Below are positions 23,111 through 32,600 of a stretch of DNA of 64,000 nucleotides, in pieces. Below the pieces are notes generated by a model. It worked only from the letters and a program-made list of their open reading frames with translations. It was not told the origin of the DNA and made no database searches. A program made the translations under genes and the position numbers. Origin of the DNA: Rhyacophila brunnea (taxonomy: Eukaryota > Arthropoda > Insecta > Trichoptera > Rhyacophilidae); the NCBI GenBank assembly GCA_022495005.1, contig JAGYXB010001997.1, positions 2,976,001 to 3,040,000 of the forward strand, in the 5' to 3' direction. The number at the start of each line of letters is the position of its first letter. The stretch's first letter is position 1.

Positions 23111-23786
23111 AATCGAATGATCAACATAAGTTATTAATTTTATTTTTTAACATTACTTTATCTTCTTATGGTTTATCCCATTTAGTTTGGAAAACACTCA
23201 GCTTAATCGAGGGTATCATGAAGCCCTACATTTAGAAGTTTTTTACACCTGTAAATTTCTCAGGAGCGGTTAGCAGTTAGACCAGTTACTTAGTTGTATT
23301 TTGACTGAGTTTAAATCATTTGATTCATATGCTCTGGACAGTGATTATGAACTGCAAATGAACTATTCTTGAAAGTTGTCTCGCCAGAAAGTCCTTCTAC
23401 CGGTGCTCCGCCAACTTCATTAAATAATCAATTGCAGCATTTGGTTGGTATCCATAGTTTCTTGTGATGTGATCGATGTATCTCATTTCTCTATTCTATG
23501 TGATTTAAGATATTCTGATTGGTGACTTTATCTTTTTATGAGATTCTTAATATTTTACGGAATATTTTCTTCTGAAATATTCAAGTTAATAAATTATTAT
23601 CTTAGTTATGCTAGTTAGTATATCATTAAACCTTAATCAGGTGAAAATTAACCAGGCATAGATAAAAGCAAAAAAATATATGGTACGTCATTATAATATT
23701 ATTTAAATATGAATTTATGTACGTAATTGACTTCCAAATACTGCATTCATAACACCAAATAATTGCTCAATTTTTGCAAGAGAGAC
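23111..23786. other. No supported gene
   Basis: AT-rich DNA with no recognised feature. Confidence 0.4.
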
Positions 23787-24024
23787 AAAACCCATTTTTT
23801 CTGGAAACATAAAAAAATAAAAAATACAAACATCGATAATTGCGCAATCTTGAATTGCGATACAAAAGTGTCTATCCTGCAAAAAATTGCGCAATCAGCA
23901 AAACCCATTTTCCAATTATTGATGTTTATATTTTTTATTTTTCGTTTTTTTTATATTTCCAGAAAAAAATGGGCTTTTGTCTTGGGAAAATTGCGCAATT
24001 ATTAATGTTTGTATTTTTTTATTT
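23787..24024. repeat. Nested inverted repeats next to a minisatellite
   Basis: Three related segments are arranged in alternating orientation. Arm P (AAACCCATTTTTTCTGG...) at 23788-23812 is complemented by CCAGAAAAAAATGGGCTTTT at 23959-23978. Arm Q (ACAAACATCGATAATTGCGC) at 23827-23846 is complemented by GCGCAATTATTAATGTTTGT at 23993-24012, and partly at 23916-23940. This is unlike the simple single-fold MITEs elsewhere in the window. Confidence 0.65.
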
Positions 24025-24192
24025 TTCGGGATTCCGGCCATTCGGGATTTCGGCCATTCGGGATTTCAGCGTTCGGGATTTCGGTATTCGGGATTTCGGC
24101 TTTCGGGATTTAGACTTTCGGGATTTCGGCCATTCGGGATTTCAGCATTCGGGATTTCAGCCTTCGGGATTCCGGCCTTCGGGATTTCGACC
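24025..24192. repeat. 15/16-bp minisatellite, about 11 units
   Basis: The unit is TTCGGGATTTCGGCC(A), with unit lengths of 15 or 16 bp and variants such as TTCGGGATTTCAGCA and TTCGGGATTCCGGCC. Because most units are 15 bp (five codons) and lack stops, all three forward frames stay open and give pentapeptide repeats such as FGISA or IRDFG. This is a property of the repeat and not evidence for a gene. A decayed three-unit relative is at 39808-39858. Confidence 0.85.
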
Positions 24193-24204
24193 CAAACTCG
24201 ATTT

Positions 24205-24330
24205 GACCCCGTATATCCACTGGTATCGCGCCAACATGCATTAACTAATTAAGCTACGAGCCTCCTACCTAATTGCGATAATTTAAACTAGTAGGTCCTA
24301 CATGGAAAGCTTATCAAATTGCGTTATTCT
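24205..24330 (-). repeat. S4 SINE, inverted fragment
   Basis: The plus strand has ATATCCACTGGTATCGCGCC, AACATGCATTAACTAATTAA and GCTACGAGCCTCC. This is the complement of a tRNA-like head with an A-box TAGCTTAATTAGTTAATGC. The flank CTAATTGCGATAATTTAAAC and TAGTAGGTCCTACATG recurs at 61165-61200, beside another S4 copy. Confidence 0.55.
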
Positions 24331-24461
24331 TGACTATCGGTTTTTGTGTTTTAAATCAAGGAGTATTAATTACCCTAATTACTAACCAACATCCGACTCT
24401 CACCAAAATATTTAGTTCTAACGTCTACTTGAACTTGATAACAATTTTTAATATATCATTT

Positions 24462-24540
24462 CTTTTATTCGACGAATAATTCACAAGATTTGAGAATGTA
24501 ACATTATATTGAACATACATAACTTCAATATATTATGTTG
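24462..24540 (-). repeat. S3 SINE 3' end
   Basis: The words TTCTTTTATTCGACGAATAA, TTCACAAGATTTGAGAATGT and TTGAACATACATAACTTCAA match the S3 3' terminus in inverted orientation, as at 3408-3490. Confidence 0.55.
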
Positions 24541-25417
24541 ATTATTTAAAAAAAATCATATAATTAGAGAACACAACAATCGTCAGAAATCAAACTTTAT
24601 AATATAAGCACATACTTTTTAATCGTAAGGTAGTGCTTACTTATGATTTTTTTAAGTACAATAATATTTAAAACAGAAAAAAGTATAAGAAAAAAAATGC
24701 AAAAAATCAAAATTGCTGTAAATAATAAGAGAAAATACTATTATTTTTCATCATAATATACAAAATTTCTGACCGGAAATGGCTTTGGGCTGGAAATTAG
24801 TTTTGGTTTCACTATTCCACTGTGAGTTTGAACAAATCAAACTACCTAACAATGAAACCAAAAATATGTGAAAAGCGTAAACGTTACCAAATAAACTATT
24901 ACTGAAAATTCACATTCAAAATGGTTTCAACGGAAAACTGTCGTGAAATAATGCTTTTTGTTAAACCTTTAATTGAATGAATCATCCGATTGCAATATAA
25001 TCAGAATTCATAACCTTTTGCTCAATACGTTTTATGATTTTAGTGAAAATGAATTACTGGACAGTTTAAAATAAATACTGTTTCTATCTTTTACTGCTGT
25101 GATATTTGTGATAATAGAAATCAGAATTCAATTATTAGTCAGACAATGGTAATGTTTAGGGTTTGTAGTCCCGGACTTCCAAATTCCAGAATCTCATTTT
25201 ATTCATCCGAAAATAAACATTTGATTTCACAAGATTTTTCTCTAAAATAAATGGTTTCTGGAAACTATATAAGTGTAACCAAATAGGAAAAGGTTGTTTA
25301 TACAAGCAATTATAATAATATTAACGATAAAAAATAATACAGCAGGTTTAATCAATATATATATGTTATTTTTAACACTAATAACTGGCCATGCGGCCCA
25401 ATGACAGTAATGTATTA
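24541..25417. other. No supported gene
   Basis: AT-rich DNA with no recognised feature. Confidence 0.4.
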
Positions 25418-25540
25418 AAACAGTAGTAATAGCAATGAAATAATCACAAACACCTAGAATTTGAGAAGATAACATACCTGACTATATTGTGACCTCACTC
25501 GGATTGAACCCGGCGCCCCCGTATGAAAGGTCATATAAAT
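25418..25540 (-). repeat. S2 SINE, inverted
   Basis: The plus strand carries AATCACAAACACCTAGAATT, a spacer, then TTGTGACCTCACTCGGATTG and AACCCGGCGCCCCCGTATGA. The complement has the B-box-like GGGTTCAATCCGAGTGAGG. Copies at 35584-35705, 56628-56715 and 56820-56975 share the same order. Confidence 0.6.
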
Positions 25541-25564
25541 TCTAAGTTTTGTTTGATCTATAAC

Positions 25565-25640
25565 AAAGATTCAGTGATAGGCTAACAACCATTTCTAGTA
25601 AAAAAATATGTTAATATAACTGTAAACTTGTGAGTACACA
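25565..25640 (+). repeat. S1 SINE 3' scrap
   Basis: GATTCAGTGATAGGCTAACA and ACCATTTCTAGTAAAAAAAT, followed by ATGTTAATATAACTGTAAAC, match the S1 body near 32556-32600. Confidence 0.4.
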
Positions 25641-26418
25641 AATAATGCCCGCTTAGTTACAAAAAATGTGGAAGTGAAAAAATGCCGGAACGCTAAAATA
25701 TTATATCAACAAAAACTATCCAATTAATTAAAAGTCAGTTTAATAAAAACGATTTGATTTTTTAAATATTATTTGTGAAGTTTCATTTATATGTTTATTA
25801 TATAATATGAGAAAAATATATATTTGATCCAAACCATTAGCATTGTTCATTTAATAGGAAATCTACATCTTTATATTCATAATTAATTTTAATCCTAAGC
25901 CTTGTCTATTGAAAAACTGGACCATTGCCAACACACAAAATAAAAAAGTCATATTTGATGATATGTCATATATTTATACGGATATTAATTTTACGGTCGG
26001 TCGAATTTGAATAGAAAAAAATGACGTTGACTGTACATATATTATCCTATCTAGTTTTTTATTCATAAAATAATATTCTTTATAAAAAAAACTCATATGG
26101 TCATTATAAGAAGATACAGACCGGCATGAAAGTATGTAAAGGGATATGCTAACATAAAGGCCGCATTATTTTTCGACGGAAACACAATTATGGTAGAGAA
26201 GAGAAAATATTATTGAATCCACAAAACGTACAAATACAATGAAATCCCGGTTGAGTCGAACGCAAACATTAACATTCTCCGTATTTCTTAACGCTAACAT
26301 TCGATCGGCATACTTTCAACCACACATCGTAGATACCAGTGGCGACAGACAGTATGTTCAGCGAAGGTAAAGATGGGTTCAATAATATCATACGTACGTG
26401 TAGTCGAAACGTATATAA
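25641..26418. other. No supported gene
   Basis: AT-rich DNA with no recognised feature. Confidence 0.4.
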
Positions 26419-26426
26419 ACAATGAT

Positions 26427-26614
26427 GGTACTGTTCGGTTATACGGAATACAGCGGAAACACATTTTGAAAGTAGCCGATATACTGGATTATTTGTTAGG
26501 TTAACCTAACCGAACCTAACCTAATCTAAACTAACCCAAACTAACAAATAATCCAGTATATCGGGTATTTTCAAAATGTGTTTTCCGCTGTATTTCGTAT
26601 AACCGAACAGTACC
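26427..26614. mobile_element. MITE-E, complete palindromic element with exact 8-bp target duplication
   Basis: Two arms of about 75 bp are inverted copies: GGTACTGTTCGGTTATACGG on the left and CGTATAACCGAACAGTACC on the right. They surround a short loop rich in CCTAACC/TTAGG-type words (26506-26540). The flanking 8 bp are identical, ACAATGAT at 26419-26426 and 26615-26622. The element is 188 bp and has no coding capacity. The inner arm GATATACTGGATTATTTGTT is shared with R1, which suggests it derives from a larger relative. The 8-bp duplication fits hAT or P-type transposases, and the superfamily is not settled. Confidence 0.85.
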
Positions 26615-26622
26615 ACAATGAT

Positions 26623-27584
26623 TAATACATGGACCAAAGCCGACTATATTTAGAACGTGGCACTGAATTAAGAATTATGATGGTAGCGCATGTTATTGAT
26701 TGTGTTCGAATATAATGCGATATTCTTGTTGATCGTTCCTTCAGGACTGAGGATCGTGGCCAACTTTGTATTCAGTCATCTTTTGAGAGACCAAACTCTC
26801 TACCCCTTTCGGTCCTCTGCCTCTCTCTGGGGAGAGTAAAAGCGACCCCAGTAAGCTCCTTCATTTGGACGTTCCAGAGTGCCGAAGATTTTATACTGCT
26901 TCTACCCTAGAGGCTACCCAAACCACAAGTATATCCAAGTTATTCCGAATGATTTTCCAAACGCCGAGAGAAGTGGGGCCAAACCATTGAGAAGACCGTC
27001 AGTACCCAACTCCTCCATGTGAGCGCGCTTGCTATTTTTTATAGATGTCACTATATTTAAAATACTTGCGAGCGAATTATGAAATTATCAATCCTTTGAA
27101 CAGTTTGTGCCTCAAAGTAATGATATATAGAGAAGGCCTATTTTTCGGCAAAATAAAGCCGTATTTCTGGCGTAAATAACGCACACTAGAACAACCTATT
27201 TTATCATTATCAACTTAACTCAGAAACGTTATACCATCGTGTTGCTTCTCAGTACGACTACCAAATTTAAACACAACATAATTACCCATTAAAATTACTA
27301 AAATAATTACCACTAACCTTATATTTAATACATAAACAATAAATTTCAGCAACACGTGCTCGCAGTTTTTAAATGCATGTGATCAGCCAAATCAATTTTT
27401 TCCGGCGACGTTTTCAAATTTCTTACTATAACGCATAGAGCGGAGATAATATAAGCGTGCCGAAAGCTTACTCACTCGCACTTATGGTTCGTTTTTGTTC
27501 AGACCTTGGTTTGTGCAAGTATATTAGATGTACCTATATAATTTTTCATTATTAAATTATTTGTACAACACAATTTAAACTTTA
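26623..27584. other. No supported gene; possible minus-strand LINE 3' debris at 26735-27010
   Basis: The segment at 26735-27010 is GC-richer. On the minus strand it contains blocks such as CCCAGAGAGAGGCAGAGGAC, AAAAGATGACTGAATACAAA and CACGATCCTCAGTCCTGAAG, a style seen near LINE 3' ends. No frame supports it, so it stays unresolved. Confidence 0.3.
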
Positions 27585-27895
27585 AATAATGATCGGGTAC
27601 CGAGCTTTCGCCACTGGTATCGAGTACCCACACGTAAAGATTCGAAAATATCCCACCCACTACTTGGTGGCAAATTCAATAAATTTCGACGGGAATTGAA
27701 AAGTAAAGCCGGAGTTCTGAAAGCTGAGAACATTTCCCGTGGGATCCTCGAAGGTTGATACATCAGCGGAGGCGAATATAGTCGTCTCAGCGACAGGTGA
27801 AGACAGGTGAAATAAAAATATATATAATTTTAGCAGATTTCCCACGAGGCCGTTTTTGGCCGTAACATATACAGCGTTTTGAAAGACACCCACGT
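27585..27895 (-). other. GC-richer island with a 77-codon minus-strand frame, unidentified
   Basis: On the minus strand 27660-27893 is open. It contains SSPVAETTIFASADVSTFED, then PTGNVLSFQNSGFTFQFPSK and FIEFATK before the stop. A pyrimidine-rich stretch interrupts its first third and could be an intron end, because TTTCACCTGTCTTCACCTGTC contains possible acceptor sites. Composition is more gene-like than the surroundings. I do not recognise the protein, and no partner exon was found. Confidence 0.25.
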
Positions 27896-28100
27896 CGGAT
27901 AATATTGTATATATAGTCTATTTCCACCTGTTATTACAAAGGTGAAAAGTTTTTTTTTTATAATAACATAAAGTCACGTATTATTAAACTTTCCGTCACT
28001 TATGTTATTATATTATTTCACGTTTTGGGTTTTTTTTTTAACTTATTTGCTATTTCATATTTTAGATATGATACTAAAACCACATAGGAATATGTGATAT
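27896..28100. other. No supported gene
   Basis: AT-rich spacer with long T-runs up to the MITE-A tip. The last 8 bp, TGTGATAT, form the left target duplication of the next element. Confidence 0.4.
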
Positions 28101-28344
28101 CAGTGGCAAAGGGTGGAGGTAGGCTGCTAAGATCCGATATAAATAGTGCATACTAAACTTTGTCAGATATACGTATTTGTTTTTATTGAACTAAGACTAC
28201 AATAAATTTACGGTGTTGGTTAGTTTTTGAAATTCGTATATCAAGCCATAATAGATAATAGTCAAAAAATACTCGTCTATCTATAAAATATCTATAATAA
28301 TTATAACATTAAATCATAAAAACTGACAAACAACATGTGTAATA

Positions 28345-29631
28345 CCGGGCAATCCCAGAAGTACCCGACCTGATGTATAGATAGCAGTTGTTATTTAAAA
28401 ATAATGACCACGATAGAAAGTACCAACCTTATAAAGCCTATGTTTGAAGTTTGACGATACTACGTTGTTCAGTAATTATTTGTCAGCCATCAACAGTGAA
28501 CGCTCTCAGTGAATTGTAAACATTGAAAAAATTGGTCATAGTTATGTGATACAATACTTTCATTTGAAAGGCTTCAGTTCAACCAATATCAAAGCGGCGC
28601 TAGATTCTACTCGGGGGGTGTCTGCTACTTTGTTTACAATAGTAACATATTGGGTGGCTGAGTTTAAACGAGCTCGGACGACCTGCCAGGACGAATATCG
28701 CAGTGGTCGACCAAATGAAGTGACCACGCCAGAAATGGTGACGAAAATCCACAAAATGGTATTGGATGAATGTCGACTGAAATTGCGCGAGCTTGAATGA
28801 AATTTTGTAATGAAACTTTGAAATGCCTACATGGTAGGCATTTCAAAAAGTGCTGTACATCACATATTGACTGAAGATTTGGGCATGAGAAAGCTGTGCG
28901 CAAGGTGGGTGCCGCGATTACTCACAATGGAACAAAAACAGCATCGTGAGGATGTTTCAATCGAGTATTTGGCGAAGTTTCACAGAAATAAAGCAGAGTT
29001 TTTGCGTCTATTCATAACCATGGATGAAACATGGATCCATCACTTCACACCTGAGACGAAAGAACAGTCAAAACAATTGACTGAAAGTGGAGAATCGGCT
29101 CCAAAGAAGGCGAAGACAGTTCCATCTTCAAGCAAAGTCATAGCGTCAGTTTTTTGGGATGCGCGTGGGGTAATTTTAATTGATTATCTCCAGAAAGGAA
29201 ATCAATCAACGGCGTGTATTATGCAAACTTATTGCAGCGTTTGAGAGATGATATCAAGAAAAAAAAGCCGCATTTGGCGAAAAAAAGTTTCATTTCATCA
29301 GGACAATTCATCAGTTCACACATCCGTTATCGCGATGGCCAAAATCAATGAGTTATAGTTCGAATTGTTTCCTCACGCACCCTTTTCGCCAGATTTAGCC
29401 CCCTCCAGTTTCCAAACTTGAAAAAATGGCTCCTCGGTGGTAAAAGATTTGCCAACAATGAAAAGGTGGAGTCTGCGGTTGATTCTCACTATAAACAGGG
29501 TATCGAAGCTATTGAACATCGCTGGAAAAGTGTATCGACCTAAAAGGAGACTACGTAGAGAAATAAAAATATTTTTTCCCAAATTTTTTGTGTTTTCTTT
29601 GTTAGGTCGGGTACTTCTAAGACTACCCTCG
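28345..29631 (+). mobile_element. mariner element (Tc1/mariner superfamily), 1287 bp
   Basis: Terminal inverted repeats of about 29 bp share an identical core AGAAGTACCCGACCT: left from 28345, right ending at 29631 on the opposite strand. TA dinucleotides flank both ends (28343-28344 and 29632-29633). Two other MITE-A copies (complement of about 46935-46970, and 63975-64000) show the uninterrupted site GTGTAATATGTATTC, confirming a precise insertion. The length is normal for an insect mariner of about 1.3 kb. The encoded transposase is broken, so the copy cannot move by itself. Confidence 0.95.
28522..29566 (+). pseudogene. mariner transposase (DD34D family), inactivated
   Basis: In family terms this is a cut-and-paste transposase of about 345 residues with an N-terminal paired-type HTH DNA-binding part and a DDD catalytic domain. 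Visible marks are the YFHLKGFS start, the GRPNEVTTPEMV linker, GISKSAVHHIL, RWVPRLLTMEQKQ, the first catalytic Asp in TMDETW (29023), VFWDARGV, the second Asp in HQDN (29302) and SPDLAPS. Damage: the expected start codon reads ATT (28522); TGA at 28798 and another stop at 28819 follow in the same frame; a one-base loss lies near 29203; the frame shifts back near 29288; TAG lies at 29353-29355; and the third catalytic Asp position (29407) is Ser. The natural stop of the decayed frame is TAA at 29564-29566. Confidence 0.93.
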
Positions 29632-29861
29632 TATGTATTCTTAATTCAACGAAAACAAATAAATTCATATGAATAAAAAAGTGTGACCCAAAACATACCA
29701 AAGCTATTTATTATGGTTAATTATTTTTTTTAATTAATCAACTCCATTTGTAAATTGTAGTGTTAGCTAAAAAAAAAAACAAATATGTATGACTGACAAA
29801 GTTTAATGTATTTATGTCGGATCTTAACAGTCTACCTCTACCCTTCGCTACTACGTGATAT

Positions 29862-30647
29862 AGAAGAATATACACATCATTTGGATTTTAATGACCAAAA
29901 CCAAGGATTAATATGTGGAAAGGGTGTTTCTTCGATGACTCCGCATACTGCGAATGTAGCGCTGAGAAAAACGGACGTGGTGGTCTCTTCGTCTGTATGT
30001 CGCTTGGTGCGACCAGCTTTACCATCGACAACATAATTGACGGCCATAATTTGTTTTAAATACTTCAAAGTAAATATTTTCCTGAGAGCAGTTTTGTATG
30101 TCCTTACAAATTTTCATATAAAGCACAGTTAAATATTATTATGTGACTATTTTATCACGCATAACATATGCGGTGTTTATAAAACTTGTATTTTCTTATA
30201 TGTTACTTCTTCAACTCTTAAATCCGTTACTATGGAAACATGGCGAGGTCGTGGCATCAAAACCACGTGGAATGAAATACCAGAATGGGTGCAGAACAAT
30301 TAAAAACATTTAAAATTTAGTGCTGACACTTACATCTCGCAATTAAAATTTACTTACCTATGGGAAAGTAAAGTTGTATCCACCTGTTTATGTCTCCTGT
30401 CTCTTAATGGAAGGTGTTTTAAATTAATTATCTCCTACTAACTTAAACTAATAACGGCTTATTCAACTTAAATGAAAAGCATTCTCTTTCTACTCTCAGT
30501 TGTTTAATACAACACACAATAACGTATTATACGATAGTTGGTTATGAATTTATAAATCCAGCGACATCTTTGCAACACTGAGAATATTGGCATACAAATC
30601 TGTGTTTATTTTATGATAAGTGAAAAAGTAATATTTTTTATAATCCA
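29862..30647. other. No supported gene; unidentified minus-strand frame at 29877-30068
   Basis: The 63-codon minus-strand frame 29877-30068 reads LKQIMAVNYVVDGKAGRTKR, then HTDEETTTSVFLSATFAVCG, with balanced composition unlike the AT-rich flanks. It could be a gene or transposon fragment, but I do not recognise it. The remainder of the stretch is AT-rich and empty. Confidence 0.3.
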
Positions 30648-30990
30648 TTTCTTTTATTCAATGAATTATTCAAAAGATTTTGAGAATGTAACATTCCATA
30701 TCGTCACTGTTCTAGCAGAAGACACTAATTCGAAAAAATGACATATCGAGTTAGTTATACCAAAATGTTCCTTATTTCAAACTTTACCGTCTGGAAACCT
30801 TCTTAATAAATAAACAGTCTTTATTTTAAAGTCATCCTTTTTACGATTACTTAATAAACTCACATGATCGACCATTTTTTTCAAAAATTTTAACAACTTC
30901 AAAGTCAAATTACTCAAAACTAGTATTCTCCAGTTAGTGTGTTCTACCAGAACAGAGACGACAATATATTGAACATACATAACTAATGCA
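30648..30990 (-). repeat. S3 SINE 3' end split by MITE-I
   Basis: TTTCTTTTATTCAATGAATT and GAGAATGTAACATTCCATAT (30648-30701) belong to the S3 3' end. The expected continuation ATATTGAACATACATAACTA resumes at 30964. The 259 bp between are a separate inverted-repeat element. Confidence 0.6.
30702..30960. mobile_element. MITE-I, nested in an S3 fragment
   Basis: Termini CGTCACTGTTCTAGCAGAAG and (complement of the right end) CGTCTCTGTTCTGGTAGAAC form inverted repeats of about 30 bp. Interruption of the S3 alignment exactly at these tips supports an insertion. The target duplication is not clear, with only ATAT-type matches. A 67-codon minus-strand frame inside was not recognised. Confidence 0.6.
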
Positions 30991-31115
30991 CAGATTGTCG
31001 CGACACCAATTTTTATACGGGTTCAAATCCCGTCGAGTTTTTTCAAATATGTTTTTTTAGTGGGTATATATCTGAGGTGCTTTCAAATTATATTTGGTCA
31101 TTAATATATTTATCA
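30985..31115 (+). repeat. S4 SINE, degraded
   Basis: AATGCACAGATTGTCGCGAC is followed by a good B-box stem, ACGGGTTCAAATCCCGTCG (31017-31035). The S4 body follows: GTTTTTTCAAATATG and TATCTGAGGTGCTTTCAAAT. The A-box region was probably lost when it was joined to the S3 fragment. Confidence 0.55.
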
Positions 31116-31411
31116 GAAAAGTATTTTTTCTCTCTGTAAACTGAAATAAAACATGCAATATCAAAAATCATATACTGACATAAAATTAGCCAGTAAATAT
31201 AAGTATAGGTACATATTATTATGATTTAAATATGTTCGATTAAGCGAATGGAAACTGCGTGTATACTTACGTCGAAGTTGCCTAGTGTGTACACATCATA
31301 ATTTGACCTATGACCACAAAATTTACGTCATTGTTTTCCATTTGGTGGGTCACCACCTTATATAGGGTGGTCGCAGAAATAGTATACCGGCTTGCGAATT
31401 ATACTGAAAAT
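31116..31411. other. No supported gene
   Basis: AT-rich DNA with no recognised feature. Confidence 0.4.
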
Positions 31412-31592
31412 AAAAATATATCTTTTATTTTGTTAACTGTCAATTCATGGTGGAACTGCATTGTATTGTTGTTTATTTAATAAAACGCAATTTTTTTATA
31501 GTACTTATTCCACTTATACTATATTAATTAAAAGTGGAATAAGTACTATAAAAAATTGCGTTTTATTAAATAAAAACAACAAAAATATATCT
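31412..31592. mobile_element. Hairpin of two Penelope-type termini with a 12-bp flanking duplication
   Basis: The arms 31466-31515 and 31532-31582 are about 50-bp inverted copies with only short A-run or AA indels (AAGTGGAATAAGTACTATA, TTGCGTTTTATTAAAT) around a 16-bp loop. The left arm is preceded by TGTCAATTCATGGTGGAACT, the other end of the terminal repeat seen at 9975-10172. The unit is bracketed by AAAAATATATCT at 31412-31423 and 31581-31592. Penelope-like elements are known for partial inverted terminal copies and variable target duplications, so this fits a severely truncated insertion. The host repeat is inferred, since no coding part is attached. Confidence 0.6.
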
Positions 31593-32435
31593 CTCAATAA
31601 AATGAATACAATTTATTATTGAATTCGTTCTTTTTTTCTGTTTGCGTGTGTATGCAATTGTTCTTAATTATTTTGGGTTCTCGTTTTTAAAAGTCGAGAC
31701 GGTAACACCTCAATACAATAATATAATTAAATATGACATACATCCGTTCGACAATCCTAGGATTACAGTTTAGTGTATGGTTGCAGTTGCATGAGTGAAA
31801 TGCGTGCACGTCATGGCCATGTTTTATATCCCTTAAAACACATTGACTGATGACTAGATAATTACTTTTATAAGGGTAACCTCAGGGACTTCCTTAATAA
31901 ATTTGAAATGAGTTCGTTGTGATGTTGAAAGTGGAACTATGGCGAAACCTGAGCTTGTGCCTGGCTCACCACAATAGCTCACTCTACACTGATAGGGTCA
32001 CGGCTAACCGTGTATACCGTTTTCAGGCAAGCAAGACTACTATGATAAGCTGAGTCAGGGCCAAGCCGGCCCAAAGGTAACTGATTGTTCAAGGCCGTGC
32101 ATCGCCTTATATAGTAAACTAGGCGGCCCCTTCTTCGCCGTCCAGCTGATAACGCCGGTGCGCTTCGGTGGGGGACGCCCGCGCTGACTGTAGGTGACGT
32201 CCGATGTGCGAGCGAGAAAGTATTCGGAGACCCCGCGCTATACTTTTTAATTATCATATTTAAATAGCATGCTAATTATATCGAATGGTCACCTAATCGT
32301 TACGAGTTGGGCGCGTCTTTAGCGTCAAATGTATTAGTGAAGAATGTAGATAAATTAATGAAAACAAACAATATTAACATTTTTTTTATAGTGGTTGTTT
32401 ATTTCTCTGATGTCTTTTAAAAATTATGTATATAA
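31593..32435. other. No supported gene; GC-rich block at 31935-32235
   Basis: The block at 31935-32235 is markedly GC-richer and has a 92-codon minus-strand frame (31979-32257) with Arg/Ser/Pro-rich text. No motif was recognised, and no splice-bounded exon is evident. It may be a fragment of a LINE 5' region or of an unidentified repeat. Confidence 0.3.
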
Positions 32436-32600
32436 TTGGCCAAGCGCTTGCGGTAACGCGTCGGCGTGATGTCGTGGCTCCCGGGTTCAAATCCCGGGTC
32501 TGGCACAAAAGTCACATGTTATTTTTCAATGTATGTTTGGACCCAAGGTATGGATTTAATAGGTTGAGCAAGTGGTTAATATCCATTTCTAGTAAAAAAA
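32436..32600 (+). mobile_element. S1 SINE, subtype with GGCACAAAAGTCACATG junction
   Basis: The head TTGGCCAAGCGCTTGCGGTA and a perfect B-box stem CCCGGGTTCAAATCCCGGG (32480-32498) are followed by TCTGGCACAAAAGTCACATG, TTATTTTTCAATGTATG, TAATAGGTTGAGCAAGTGG and CATTTCTAGTAAAA. This subtype differs from 6138-6358 just after the head and is matched by the inverted copy at 6473-6612. Confidence 0.8.

Larger units (their letters stand above)
28101..29853. mobile_element. MITE-A, copy 1, split by a mariner
   Basis: The left tip CAGTGGCAAAGGGTGGAGGT at 28101 and the right tip CTACCCTTCGCTACTA ending at 29853 are inverted repeats. They extend inward for about 80 bp (GGCTG.TAAGATCCGA, ACTAAACTTTGTCAG). 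The flanks are TGTGATAT (28093-28100) and CGTGATAT (29854-29861), 7 of 8 identical, which is the hAT-type 8-bp duplication. Without the mariner the element is about 465 bp and has no coding capacity. Other copies are at 46680-47267 and 63663-64000. Confidence 0.85.

Noticed and set aside
24025..24192. CRISPR-like regularly spaced repeats
   Set aside because: Units are directly adjacent with no unique spacers, and the genome is eukaryotic.
23840..24252. Overlapping plus-strand frames encoding FGISA/IRDFG-type pentapeptide repeats
   Set aside because: All three frames are open only because a 15-bp stop-free unit is repeated; there is no conserved domain or start context.
26506..26540. CCTAACC/TTAGG-like words suggesting an interstitial telomere tract
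   Set aside because: Fewer than six imperfect units, located in the loop of a transposon palindrome; the same applies to the short run at 21409-21421.
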